DNA of 56,082 nt from Bifidobacteriaceae bacterium (GCA_031270825.1 JAISXH010000070.1:1-56082), one strand, 5' to 3'; positions 8,502 through 18,289 are shown, counted from the stretch's first letter. Notes: generated by a model from the letters alone, not told the origin. Numbers and translations are program-made.

Positions 8502-11120
8502 CTAGAAGACCTCAGGCACGTCGTCGGGCTTTAGGTGGTCATCGGCCGACGGGAAGATCTTGACGTGGTAGGGCGGGATCACGCCGGTGCTTTGGGTCAG
8601 CGTGAAGGTGGAACTGAGTTCCAGCTCTTGGGAGTTCAACTCAGCTGGCCCTTCGAAGACCGTCAACCTTTGATGGACGGCCTCGCTGTCCAGCAAACTC
8701 GAGTTGGCGGCGTCAACCCGGTTCGCCGCCGTCGCCAGGCCGGACTGGAACCAAGCAGCCGATTCGGGCGCGGTCCCGGCGGCGGTTTGGACCGTCTGCA
8801 CCAGTTGTTCGCGCAGCGCTTCACCCGGGCCCAAGCGGCTCTCGGCCTTGCTCCAGACCGTCTCGCCAGCGCGTTGACCCACGCCGTGGGCCAGAACGGC
8901 GGCGCTCCAAAGGGCCAGGTATGAATTCGTGCCGCGGTCGGCATAGAGCCGGCCTGGATCGCCGTCCAACGCGATGGCGGCCTGAGGCCCCAACGTCTCC
9001 AAGGCCGACTGCAGGCAGGCCTCCCAGGCCGGCTCCAACCAGCCGGGCTCGAAAACGCCCTGCCGCAGAGTGGCCGTGACCTGGGCCAAGACCTCCGGCG
9101 TGGTGACCACGACGGCGGATTGAACCGCTGTGGGCAGGCCCACGGGCGCCACCGCCGGGGACGGCGCGGCCGTCTTGCCGCGCCCGAAAGGCCGGTTCAG
9201 GAACTCTCCGTAGATCGCGGTCCAAATGAGGTACTGGTCATAGGCCAACGACAAACGTTGGATGTCGCTGTATGCCTGCCGGAGATTCCGCCTGAGCGCA
9301 TTCAGCGCCGGCTCGAGAGTCTTGACCCGGTTCGCCAAAGCGAATAAATCCCGCTGGCTCGATGTGAACGCGAGCAGCGACGAGACCGCCCAGCCAATCA
9401 ACAAAGCCGCGCCGATCCCAACGGCGAGCGCCACACCCAAGACATCCAGCACGGCCAGCACCACGGTGGCCACTAAGCCGAGCAAGAAGATTCCCAGAAT
9501 GACCAGGATCCGGCGGCGCGCCCGCTTTTGCGCATCCGCCAGATCCTGCGATGTCGCCGCGCCCCGTTCCCGCCGCTCGATCTCAGTCAGGTAAGCCCGG
9601 ACCTGAGCCAGAGCCGCCAGCAGGTTGCCGGCGATGAACCGCCCGACATTATGGGCAAAAGTGTGGCCGACCGTCCCCAACCAACCTTCCAGCCGGGCCA
9701 GCTCCTGACCGGCTCTGGCGCCCAGGACCCGGTCTGAGGCCAGCATCCGCAAGCGATTGCGCAGGTCTTCCGATTCGGCGACATCGCCGGGTTGGACTTG
9801 GGCCAAACCGAGTTCGGCGGCCAGCAGAGCGTCCAATTGGAAGGGGTCTTCCCTGGGGTCCGGGACAATCTGCGCTGGCCGGGGGATGATCGGACGTTTC
9901 GTTCCGGTCAGCGGCACCTCTGAGTCCCGTCCCCGGGGAAGGCCATCCGCCAGCGCCCTGGCCGCGCCGCCGTAACTCTTCCAAACCGACCCAAAGTTGG
10001 GCACGGCATCGGGCGTGGTGGCGAAACCCATGCGGTCCGCCACCGAAGCGATCTGCTGACCGAGCTCGCGCCAACCGGCCGGTTTGCCGTCTGCGCGGCG
10101 CCCGTTGACCACCACAATGACGGCCGGATCGTTGGACCCGAAGACCAGATTCGAGATCTTCCTGGCCACGGAGCCGCTGATCTTGTTGATCACGTGCTGG
10201 GGGAAATTGGCCACGGTGTTCCCGATCGCGCTGCCGAGGAAGGAGAAGAACATCTTCAGGGTCTGGCCCGGACCGAGTTCCTTCTTCTCTTCCACCGGGA
10301 TCGCCTCGCGCGGGCCCAACCCCAGGTCGCCTCCATGGTCAGCCAAGAAGACCTTGGACATTTGGTAACTGAGCGCCGCCGGATCAGGCGCCGCCTCGGT
10401 TTCTGAGCCGACCACGGTTGAGACCGGCAACCCTTGGTCCAGGCTCAAGACCGACTGCCGGGCCGCGCCGACCACGTTGGTGGCGTCCAGTTTGCGGTGA
10501 AACGAACGGATCATCCGCAGACCGCCGTTCGGCGGCGGCACCGTGCCGTCCAGGGCTCCGGTCGATTCACCCCGCCAGAGGGTGAACAAGCCGCAGATGG
10601 CGGGCAACGCCCGGCGCCCGAAATCGGAGGCGTCAGCACCGCCGGTCCAAGCCACTGGGCCGCCACCTGGACTGGTGGCGTTCTCCGGATCGATCAAGAC
10701 GTTGTGCCACCCGAGCACAGGCTCGATCCCCTCGACCGGGTGGGCGCTGGGATCGGCAATATAGACCCGCAGCCGCTCGGCATGCGTACGCGACAACGCC
10801 GGGTTGGTCTCCAACTCAGCGGCCAACTCGATCGCCTCTTGGAGGCCGATCTGGTCAACGCCCGGGTAGGCCGGAACCAGAACGCCTACCCGCAGGTGGT
10901 CATAGCCTTCCTGGCCCTTGTCTTTGAGCAACTGGTCCAGCGGGGCGGTGAACCGCTCGCCGTCCCGGATCCAGGAACCGGTCGCCGCCAATCCGGCCCC
11001 GTCCAGGCCGGCCAGCCAGATGAACGGCTGGACCATGCCAATGGCGGAGAGGTCTTGCAGCGCGTCCAGAATCTCGCCGGCCGGACCCTTGGGCGCGGCG
11101 ATGACATTCAGCACCGGCAT
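8502..11120 (-). CDS. Large membrane protein with central hairpin of two TM helices
   Basis: An 872-aa protein. I chose ATG 11120, one base after the tubulin-like gene's stop, with GAGGTG upstream. Residues 1-250 contain an alpha/beta module (LRVGVLVPAYPGVDQ; VFLADHGGDLGLG) similar in feel to a nucleotide- or metabolite-binding fold, but no P-loop was found. Two TM helices lie at about 537-582 (LVILGIFLLGLVATVVLAVL and VALAVGIGAALLIGWAVSSL), so both large flanks face the same side, presumably the cytosol. The C-terminus ends KPDDVPEVF, closely matching the DDLDEVF tail of the tubulin-like protein encoded immediately upstream. I do not recognise the family. A membrane anchor or partner for the tubulin-like protein is a reasonable hypothesis. 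Confidence 0.55.
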   Translation of the reverse strand: MPVLNVIAAPKGPAGEILDALQDLSAIGMVQPFIWLAGLDGAGLAATGSWIRDGERFTAPLDQLLKDKGQEGYDHLRVGVLVPAYPGVDQIGLQEAIELAAELETNPALSRTHAERLRVYIADPSAHPVEGIEPVLGWHNVLIDPENATSPGGGPVAWTGGADASDFGRRALPAICGLFTLWRGESTGALDGTVPPPNGGLRMIRSFHRKLDATNVVGAARQSVLSLDQGLPVSTVVGSETEAAPDPAALSYQMSKVFLADHGGDLGLGPREAIPVEEKKELGPGQTLKMFFSFLGSAIGNTVANFPQHVINKISGSVARKISNLVFGSNDPAVIVVVNGRRADGKPAGWRELGQQIASVADRMGFATTPDAVPNFGSVWKSYGGAARALADGLPRGRDSEVPLTGTKRPIIPRPAQIVPDPREDPFQLDALLAAELGLAQVQPGDVAESEDLRNRLRMLASDRVLGARAGQELARLEGWLGTVGHTFAHNVGRFIAGNLLAALAQVRAYLTEIERRERGAATSQDLADAQKRARRRILVILGIFLLGLVATVVLAVLDVLGVALAVGIGAALLIGWAVSSLLAFTSSQRDLFALANRVKTLEPALNALRRNLRQAYSDIQRLSLAYDQYLIWTAIYGEFLNRPFGRGKTAAPSPAVAPVGLPTAVQSAVVVTTPEVLAQVTATLRQGVFEPGWLEPAWEACLQSALETLGPQAAIALDGDPGRLYADRGTNSYLALWSAAVLAHGVGQRAGETVWSKAESRLGPGEALREQLVQTVQTAAGTAPESAAWFQSGLATAANRVDAANSSLLDSEAVHQRLTVFEGPAELNSQELELSSTFTLTQSTGVIPPYHVKIFPSADDHLKPDDVPEVF

Positions 11121-11121
11121 G

Positions 11122-14100
11122 TCAGAACACCTCGTCGAGGTCATCCCGGACGATGTCCGGTTCTTCCTCGCCCACCGCGGCTTGGGCCTTGAGGACTTCT
11201 GCCAACGCCTCGTCGATCAGTTGCTCGATCTCAGCCAGTCCGTTCCAGACGTCCCTGGCCACTTGGCAGTAGAGCGGCGCCTTGGCGGCCTCGGCGCGGG
11301 TCTCGATCCGGGAGTACTCGCCTCCGCCCGGGGCGCCGTCCAAACCTTGCGGCAGGTAGCGCTGACCGACCAGCTGGCGCACATGGGCGATCCACGCCTT
11401 CGCCGCGGCGGCGCGCTCTTCGGCGGTCCGGGCTTGGGTCGCCGCCTTGACGAAGCTCTCGCCGCCGGAAGGCGACCGGCCCGCCGCCAACCACTCCGCC
11501 AGGCGCCCCACGGCCGCCAGGGTCGACTGCCCTTCGGCCGGCTCCGCGCCCGAGTCGTAGACCGACCGCAACGCCCTATATGGGGCGAGCGAATCCAACA
11601 CCGGCGGCCAATCCCCCCGGGCGTAGGCCAACAAGACTGATTCCAACACCGCCGGCAGCCAGTCCACGGCGCCAAAACCGCTGCTTGTCGGCGGAGTCAA
11701 GAGCGGATTCGGGAAGTCCAGCCAACGGTCGGCGCTTTCGCGGTCGCGGAAGAAAACCCGTACCGGCTGGTCGAGGCGGTCCCGGCTCGGAATCGCCAAG
11801 TCGCCGACGATCTCGGCGATGAACCAGCCCTTCACCATCGCTTGGCGCTCCGCGTCCGCCATCGGCAGCCGCGCCGCCAATGGCCGCGAAGCGCGCCACA
11901 TCCAAAAGCCGCTCCGCGCCGCCGGGATCTTCAAGTTGTCCCATTCGGTCGCGATCGGTTCCAACAAAGACGAGTACGCCAACGGCGTCAAGCGCTCATA
12001 TGAGCCGAACACCGACACCCGGGTCGCCCCCGAATCATTCAGCCGCTTCTTGAAACGTCCCGCCGTCTCCTGGGACACACCGGCGCTGGGCTGCGCCAAA
12101 TAGTGCTCCAGGGCCGCCGCCACGCTGGACCGCTGGAAGGGCAGGGCCGAGAACTTGTAATCCAGTCTCAACGCCGCCTGCGGCACGGTCGCTTGCGCCA
12201 CCTGGGAGTTGATCCGCACCAGCGGCTCCGCCCGCTTCAAAGTGTCCTTGAACAAGCGCTCAATCTCGGTGGCGCGTGGCCCCAGCAATTCCGCTTGCCG
12301 CGCCGGCGCGTCCGCGACCGACAAGTAGTCGGCCAGACTCAGCGCCACGAACTGGCTGAATGAGAACTTCGGCCGGTCGACGAACCCCAACGCCCGCTCC
12401 CGCAACTCCTTCGGCCGCGCGTGCACGTCGAAAGCCGCGCTTTGCTCCACAATCTGCGAGCCGTCCCGGGGGTCCTGCCGGAAAGCCTTCGAATGCCACA
12501 CCTGCGTCACTTGGATCAACGGCGGCGGCGACCCGGGACTGCCGTCGCCGGGGGTGCTGGCGCCCCCGCCGGCATTTTCCCAGCGTCCATCGATCACCCG
12601 CGCCACCGGATTGTGGGCGGAACCGGGCGTCCCGTCCCACATTTGCGCCGAGGCCGCCAAATCCGCCCGGTACTGGGCCGGGAAATTCTTCGCCGGGGTG
12701 ATCAACACCTCGGTCACGGCATGGTCCCAGCGGTTGGCCGGGCCATGTTGGTCATCCGAATCCGACGGCCAATCCGGGTAGGCGTCGGAGTCCAGGTTGG
12801 CCAGACCGGCCTCGCCGTCCTGCCTGGCCCGCTCCGCCTCCAAGACCCGTAGTGTCACGCCGGCGGCCCCCGCCAGCGGGGTCAACACCCCGGCTGAAAA
12901 CGAGGCCAGGCCGCGCCCGAAATACGGCGCCGACTTGGCCCGAATTGTCCGCACCAGAGCGGCTCGCACGTGCTGCCAGTACTGCTCGGCTGTCTGCCGG
13001 GCCTGGTTGAAGGCCGCTTTCTCGCTTTGCTGGGCCAAGACATCGGCGATTGGGGCAGGCGTGGTGAAGACGTTCGCATCCGAGGCCGGGGCCGCGCCCA
13101 AGGCCGCGCTCACCACGCTCAGCTGTTCATCCACGGCCTTGATCAAGCCGCGCAGATAGGCCAGGCCGAACCGAGCCGTCGCCTGCTCGAACACGGCCAC
13201 CGAACGCTGGAACAGGCCTTGGTTCCAATGGTAAGCCAGGGCGTAAGCGCGCTGGTCCGCGCGCTGCGCCGCCTTTGGACCCAGAGTTTGGGCGAAGTTC
13301 GCGAAAGCGTTCCGCAACTGCCCAACGGTGGCGCCGGTCCCGAATTGGAGGTGGCCGGCTGGCACCGTCTCGGCGAAGGCCGCGTTGGCTTCGGACTGGT
13401 AGGTCGCCTCTGGTATCGCCTGGAATTTCAGCCAGTTGATGACGCTCTCGCCGCGCGCGGGCAAACCGATCTCGCGCAGGTAGCCGTCCAACGTGGAATC
13501 CAACAAGCGGTCCAGTTGGACCTGCGGATTGTCTGTGGCGCCGGTCGCCAAATGGCCTTCGACCAGTCGATCGACCGCCGCCCGGGCGAGGCGCTGGGAA
13601 GCGTAGTGGCGGTACCGGTCCCGCCCCATCGACAGGGACGCGAAACCGAAGCTCTTCCACGCCAACCCGCCAAGTTCGGTCTCGTCGACGCCCCAGCCAA
13701 AATAGTTGCCGTCGATCACCAGCGGATGCGGATTTCCCAGGTCGTAGGCCGCGAAGTCATGCAGGCCCTCGCCAGACGTCACCAACGCCGCCAATCCGCG
13801 CCCCAAGGCTCGGTACAAGTCTCCGGCCTGGTCCGCCAACTGCTCTCCTTCGGTGCCAATTCCCGCGCCCACCGGGAACACGCGGGCGAAGGGCGACAAC
13901 GGCCCGGCGCCCACTCTCTTGCCCAGCATCGCTGAATCGTGTTCGAAGGACGCGCCCGTCTGCGCCGCCACGATCTCACCGAGCATGGCCAGAGCATTGG
14001 CCCTGATCCCCTGGCGGCCGTCGGCGGGCAGTGAATCGAACACGTCCGGCGCGTACATGAACACGCCGACCAAGCCCGGATCCAGTCCCGGGATCTCGGT

Positions 14101-14736
14101 CAAGATCCGGCAGACGTCCAGCGCCATTGAGGCGCCCGCGCCGCCGGCCATCGATGAGACCACCAGCACGATGGGGGCCGCCTTGTTGTTTCCGCCCACG
14201 CCAGCCTGCCCCGGCGGCCCGAACTCGGGAAACACTGTCGCCACGGCGTCGAGCGCCGGACCGGCGTTGGCCAAATCCGTCCACGCCCGCTTCAACCCGT
14301 CAAGCACTTGACTCCTGCGGGCCAGCGTTATAACGCGCCCTACCGCCCGGAATTGACCGGCCCCGTTGGTGATCGGAACGGCCACTTTGGACGGTTCCTT
14401 AGGCGCCCAGGATCCCAATTCCCGAATGCGTTCCGGGCCGAGCGCCTTGGACACAATCCCATCGACGACTCCATAGGAACGCTGGCCGTCTCCGGTCGAC
14501 AGGTACCTGGTGCCCGGCACCCCGCCGACCGCCGCCTGCTCGAGACCCTTGGGCACTGAGTCGTTCTCCGCTGGCACGTCGATCTGCGCGAACTGCCAGC
14601 AGGCGGGCAATCCGCCTACCCCCAGAGCCGCCAACTGGTCCTTGCGAGGCAGCAACAACCCCGTCAGTTCGTCGATCATGTAACTCAGCGTCGCCCCGCC
14701 GGAGCCGCCACAACCAACCACCAACACTCGCCTCAT
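11122..14736 (-). CDS. Tubulin/FtsZ-superfamily protein with long C-terminal extension
   Basis: A 1204-aa protein from an ATG start. The N-terminus VLVVGCGGSGGATL (about 4-17) is the Gly-rich first loop of the tubulin/FtsZ nucleotide fold. VVSSMAGGAGASMALDV (about 190-206) is the phosphate-binding signature equivalent to GGTGTG in FtsZ. NALAMLGEI and later helices continue the fold. Together they match the 'tubulin-like' (Tubulin_2) family rather than FtsZ itself, which is only about 400 aa. The remaining 700-800 residues are mainly helical and unassigned. The extreme C-terminus is acidic and ends DDLDEVF, reminiscent of the DDLDxPxF-type conserved C-terminal peptide of FtsZ. Likely binds GTP and may polymerise; whether it does is unknown. 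It is the central gene of the operon. Confidence 0.78.
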   Translation of the reverse strand: MRRVLVVGCGGSGGATLSYMIDELTGLLLPRKDQLAALGVGGLPACWQFAQIDVPAENDSVPKGLEQAAVGGVPGTRYLSTGDGQRSYGVVDGIVSKALGPERIRELGSWAPKEPSKVAVPITNGAGQFRAVGRVITLARRSQVLDGLKRAWTDLANAGPALDAVATVFPEFGPPGQAGVGGNNKAAPIVLVVSSMAGGAGASMALDVCRILTEIPGLDPGLVGVFMYAPDVFDSLPADGRQGIRANALAMLGEIVAAQTGASFEHDSAMLGKRVGAGPLSPFARVFPVGAGIGTEGEQLADQAGDLYRALGRGLAALVTSGEGLHDFAAYDLGNPHPLVIDGNYFGWGVDETELGGLAWKSFGFASLSMGRDRYRHYASQRLARAAVDRLVEGHLATGATDNPQVQLDRLLDSTLDGYLREIGLPARGESVINWLKFQAIPEATYQSEANAAFAETVPAGHLQFGTGATVGQLRNAFANFAQTLGPKAAQRADQRAYALAYHWNQGLFQRSVAVFEQATARFGLAYLRGLIKAVDEQLSVVSAALGAAPASDANVFTTPAPIADVLAQQSEKAAFNQARQTAEQYWQHVRAALVRTIRAKSAPYFGRGLASFSAGVLTPLAGAAGVTLRVLEAERARQDGEAGLANLDSDAYPDWPSDSDDQHGPANRWDHAVTEVLITPAKNFPAQYRADLAASAQMWDGTPGSAHNPVARVIDGRWENAGGGASTPGDGSPGSPPPLIQVTQVWHSKAFRQDPRDGSQIVEQSAAFDVHARPKELRERALGFVDRPKFSFSQFVALSLADYLSVADAPARQAELLGPRATEIERLFKDTLKRAEPLVRINSQVAQATVPQAALRLDYKFSALPFQRSSVAAALEHYLAQPSAGVSQETAGRFKKRLNDSGATRVSVFGSYERLTPLAYSSLLEPIATEWDNLKIPAARSGFWMWRASRPLAARLPMADAERQAMVKGWFIAEIVGDLAIPSRDRLDQPVRVFFRDRESADRWLDFPNPLLTPPTSSGFGAVDWLPAVLESVLLAYARGDWPPVLDSLAPYRALRSVYDSGAEPAEGQSTLAAVGRLAEWLAAGRSPSGGESFVKAATQARTAEERAAAAKAWIAHVRQLVGQRYLPQGLDGAPGGGEYSRIETRAEAAKAPLYCQVARDVWNGLAEIEQLIDEALAEVLKAQAAVGEEEPDIVRDDLDEVF

Positions 14737-14803
14737 GGCCTTCGCCTTTCTCAGGGAACTAGGAATCTATTCAGTTATCTGGCCTGGTTCCCCGGCGCCG
14801 CTG

Positions 14804-17761
14804 TCAAGCCCAAGGATCGGAGTTGCCGGAGGGACCCGCCGGCCCGGGTGAACCGGGGGGACCGCCTGGGCCCGCGCCCGGAGGCGGCCCGTAATAGCCC
14901 CCGCCGCCACCCCACGGGTCTGGCGCCGATCCGCCCGGCTGGCCGCCGGCGGGCGAACCCCACGGGTCGGCCTGGCCGAATCCGTCCGCGCCCGGTCCCG
15001 AAGACGCCCACGGGTCCGCCGGCTGCTCCGGCGCGGGCGGCGTGGCGGCGCCTTTGCCCTTCTTGGGCTTCTTGGCCTTGGTGACGCCTTCCTCCCGCGC
15101 CGAGCGGGCCAAGCGGTCGATCACATCCGGCGCCTTGGCCTGGGCGTCTGCCAACGTGGCCTCGGCCCCCTGGGCTGGATCGACGATGCTGGCCAGCACC
15201 AGCAGCGTCGCGCTGGCCACCGGGCCGCCCGCTCCATAGGTGCCGTCCGCGGGCGCCGCGCCGGCGTTGGGGTCCACCAAGACGACCCAGTTGCCGCCAA
15301 TGGCCAGCGGCAGCGCGGCGTGATGGTCCTTGCCTTTGGGCCAGCCATCCGAGGATGAGGCTCCGAGCAGACCGGGCGCCACGACTTTGACGTGGCCCAG
15401 GCCGTACGGATTGGCCCCGTACACCACCTTCAGCTCAAACCCATCCGCCATCACCGAACGCGCGCCGGCGGCCGGACCCTGGATCACGTCTGCCGTCGGC
15501 GAGATCGAGTTCGGGTCGAGCAGGCCGCCGCCGGCCAACTCCAGACCGCTGCCTGGCATGACCTGGACTTGGAAACGCTTGGCCATGACGTTTTGGGGCT
15601 GACGGATCTTGGTGCCGAGGAATTTGAGCACGTAGAGCACCAGGAAGGGGAAGCCCAGGCCAAGGACCACCGCGACCAGGAGAACCAGCCACAAGGTGAC
15701 CGCGTCGATCTTCTTGGACGCGGTCGCGCTGGCGGTGGCCTGGTAGGCCTGCGGCTCTCCAGCGCCCTCCGGCGCCGCCATCACGGTCAGCGCCCCGGCG
15801 GCCTGCCCGTTGCCGCCCTGCTCCATGGTCAGGTCGATCTGGATGTGACCGATTTCGCCTTCGCCCGCGCTAACGCAAGTCTCAGCGGAGTTCGCGGTCG
15901 AAGACCACTTCACGCCGGTCGCGTCGGCCGGTTCCGCTGTGGTGGCGGCCTCATCCAGCCACAAGCAGCCCGGCCCGGTGAACTCCAGTTGGCCGCTGCC
16001 GCTGGTGGCGCCTTCCTCCAATTTGCCCAGCGCCACCTCTTTGGCCACCTTCTGCGGGTAGCCGGGCAGCGGGTAGATAGTCAACGGGTACGATGCCGTG
16101 GTCCCCTGGATCGGGGTCCCGTCCGAACCAGCCGTCCCCGCCGCCACATACCAGGTTGTGAGCACCAGGCTGGCCTCGCCGGGACGGGCGTCTTCGGGGA
16201 TGGTCAGCGACCAGACGGTGTCCGGGTCCAGCACGTCTTGGCCGGGCACGGCCGATTCCAACTCGTAGTCCTGGCCCGCCAGATGGGCTTCGAGCGACAG
16301 CTCGCCAGCTAATTCCCTGATCGGCTGACCGTCATTGTGCTCCCAGGTGATGCGGCCCTCGATGGTGGCGCCCGGCTGAACCAGCTCCGGCTCCGTCACC
16401 AATTCCCAAATCGGCTTGATGTCCGCCTCGATGCGGAACGAGTAATTGGACTTCTGGTTGGCGGTGGAACCGGTCGGATCAACAAACAGCACCCGCCATT
16501 CGCCCGCCCAATCGGTCCCGCCGCCTTGGGCGAAGGTCAGGGTGGTGGCGGAGACGGCGTCCTGGGGCAGGGCCTCCCAATCGACGGCGACCCCGCCTGG
16601 GGTCAGGGTTCCCCCGGTGCCGGTGACGTCGATGGGGCTTGCCTCCGGCGGCACCACGTACAACTTCAAACCCCCGGCCGGTGCAGTCGCCAGGCCGGTC
16701 AGCTTTGTGATCGAATCATCGACAGTGAAACTGTGCGAATAGCCCGCGCCTTTGGCCACGCAGGCCTCCGGATCGGCCTCCTGGCAGATCTCAGCCTGAT
16801 CGGTGTCTACCGGCACTTGACTGGGGTCGCCGAAGCGGTTGAACTCAATCAGCAACTCTTCCAGCGAAGACGCCGGATAGAACTGGCCTAGCGGCTCCTG
16901 GTCGCCGCAACGGGCGGTCGGGCCCTCGGCCATGGCGGTCATCAGTTCGAAGGCGGTGGCCGGCGCGTCTTTCGAGGCCAATCCGACGGCGAAGAGGTAG
17001 ATGCCGTTGGCTCGCAGGCCGTCCACCACGCCAGCCGGTTTGCAAAGCGCTCCGGAACGGAAATCCGATCCGCCGGTGGCGGCCTCTTCGGCCTGTTTGA
17101 CCTGTTCCTTGGTCGTGTCCTTGAGCTCGGGCGCCCACTCGAACACCTTGCGATCATTGGCGCGTTTGACGTTTGGCTCCAACGAGAAAGCGCCGTCAGA
17201 GAACCAGAACACCGCCTGGCAGACGTCCGCCTCCCCGCTCCGCCGTGCCGTCAGCACCTCGGTGGCGCTGGTCAGCGCGTGCCAATAGTCGGTTTCCTGG
17301 CCGTTGTCCCGCTTGGCCTGCGCGTCCATAGCCGTCAGAGCCGCGCCCAGACCGGCCGGCAACTCGGTCCAGCCCAACCGCTCCTCATAGTCAGAGGAGA
17401 AGCCGGCCACCGACACGTTCAAACCGCTCCAGTTGTTCGTCTCGGCGGTCTGGGCCAGCTGGTTCAACATCAATCGCGCTGCCGTCACCCGGACCGCGTC
17501 CGGGTCTGAGGCGGTGAAGTTGGTGTAACCGCGCAAGGACGCCGACTCGTCCATCAAAATCAACAGATCGCCCCGGCCGCCGGCGCCCTGCAGGCAGGTG
17601 CCGAACTGGGCCAGGGCTGGCGAACCGGCCCCCTCGCCAACGGCGGGAACGAACTCTGGTCTGGGCACGGCATCGGCCGCCAGCGCCGGCGCCAAGGCCA
17701 AAGCCGCGCCAAGGGCCAAGCCCACGGCCAGCCCGCGGCGGACCACAACCTGGCGTGTCAT
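14804..17761 (-). CDS. Exported, membrane-anchored vWA protein with DPW-repeat tail
   Basis: A 985-aa protein. I chose ATG 17761 because it overlaps the upstream stop by 4 bp and opens with a clear signal peptide (VVVRRGLAVGLALGAALALA, cut near ALAADA). The vWA domain follows, with intact MIDAS DESAS at 71-75, then Ig-like beta modules to about 670. A TM helix (WLVLLVAVVLGLGFPFLVLY, about 688-708) leads to a roughly 275-residue cytoplasmic part with one folded domain and a Lys-rich stretch. The Gly/Pro-rich tail contains four DPW motifs, the last at the C-terminus (SDPWA). It thus links an extracytoplasmic vWA domain to the cytosolic machinery. The 67-bp gap to the tubulin-like gene holds no obvious signal. 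Confidence 0.75.
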   Translation of the reverse strand: MTRQVVVRRGLAVGLALGAALALAPALAADAVPRPEFVPAVGEGAGSPALAQFGTCLQGAGGRGDLLILMDESASLRGYTNFTASDPDAVRVTAARLMLNQLAQTAETNNWSGLNVSVAGFSSDYEERLGWTELPAGLGAALTAMDAQAKRDNGQETDYWHALTSATEVLTARRSGEADVCQAVFWFSDGAFSLEPNVKRANDRKVFEWAPELKDTTKEQVKQAEEAATGGSDFRSGALCKPAGVVDGLRANGIYLFAVGLASKDAPATAFELMTAMAEGPTARCGDQEPLGQFYPASSLEELLIEFNRFGDPSQVPVDTDQAEICQEADPEACVAKGAGYSHSFTVDDSITKLTGLATAPAGGLKLYVVPPEASPIDVTGTGGTLTPGGVAVDWEALPQDAVSATTLTFAQGGGTDWAGEWRVLFVDPTGSTANQKSNYSFRIEADIKPIWELVTEPELVQPGATIEGRITWEHNDGQPIRELAGELSLEAHLAGQDYELESAVPGQDVLDPDTVWSLTIPEDARPGEASLVLTTWYVAAGTAGSDGTPIQGTTASYPLTIYPLPGYPQKVAKEVALGKLEEGATSGSGQLEFTGPGCLWLDEAATTAEPADATGVKWSSTANSAETCVSAGEGEIGHIQIDLTMEQGGNGQAAGALTVMAAPEGAGEPQAYQATASATASKKIDAVTLWLVLLVAVVLGLGFPFLVLYVLKFLGTKIRQPQNVMAKRFQVQVMPGSGLELAGGGLLDPNSISPTADVIQGPAAGARSVMADGFELKVVYGANPYGLGHVKVVAPGLLGASSSDGWPKGKDHHAALPLAIGGNWVVLVDPNAGAAPADGTYGAGGPVASATLLVLASIVDPAQGAEATLADAQAKAPDVIDRLARSAREEGVTKAKKPKKGKGAATPPAPEQPADPWASSGPGADGFGQADPWGSPAGGQPGGSAPDPWGGGGGYYGPPPGAGPGGPPGSPGPAGPSGNSDPWA

Positions 17762-18195
17762 AGCCGGGCCGCCCAAAAGCCGACCTGGACCGCCGTGGCC
17801 ACAACGGCCGCCACGGCCAAGACCGCCGCCACGGCGTAGACCAGGCCTACCGAAGGATCGCGCGAGTAGGCTTGCGACGCTCGGCGTTTGGCCTCCACCG
17901 TGGAGAACACCGACAGCGAGCCGAATGAGCCCAGGGCCGCCACCGCCCACGGCGCCAAGGCCAAGACCGTCTGTTTGGTCACCAGGTAGGCCACCGCGGC
18001 ACTGGCCACAGCCAGCGCCATCGAGACGTAAAGCCAGACCAGGGGCGGCTTCGAAACTATCACCGGCCCACCACCGAACTGAGGTTCGCCAGTACTCCAA
18101 GGGTTTTGGTCGTTGGCGTCCGAACTTGGCCAGGGCGCGCCCCCAGCCGTCGGGGCCGCGGCCTGGCCGGGCCAACCGCCTGAGGAGACGTCCAT
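17758..18195 (-). CDS. Small three-TM membrane protein, first gene of the cluster operon
   Basis: A 145-aa protein, ATG start with AAAGGT 8 nt upstream. The N-terminal 45 residues are cytosol-type, Gly/Pro/Ser-rich, with two Trp motifs (APWPSS, NPWSTG) like the DPW motifs of the next gene's tail. Hydrophobic segments follow at about 50-70, 75-95 and 118-140. The family is not recognised. It is the first gene of the minus-strand operon and overlaps the vWA membrane gene by 4 bp, suggesting that the two are made and inserted together. Confidence 0.65.
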   Translation of the reverse strand: MDVSSGGWPGQAAAPTAGGAPWPSSDANDQNPWSTGEPQFGGGPVIVSKPPLVWLYVSMALAVASAAVAYLVTKQTVLALAPWAVAALGSFGSLSVFSTVEAKRRASQAYSRDPSVGLVYAVAAVLAVAAVVATAVQVGFWAARL

Positions 18196-18289
18196 TGGCA
18201 GCTACCTTTCACACCGGTGGCATGAGACTAATGTCGAGGCTGACCAGCCTACCCGCGCGTCCAAGACCGCGCATCCGGCGATGCTGACC

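Noticed and set aside
17762-18175. Longer reading frame extending the vWA membrane gene upstream
   Set aside because: It reads the three-TM gene in another frame, has no ribosome site, and would bury the clear signal peptide that begins at 17761.
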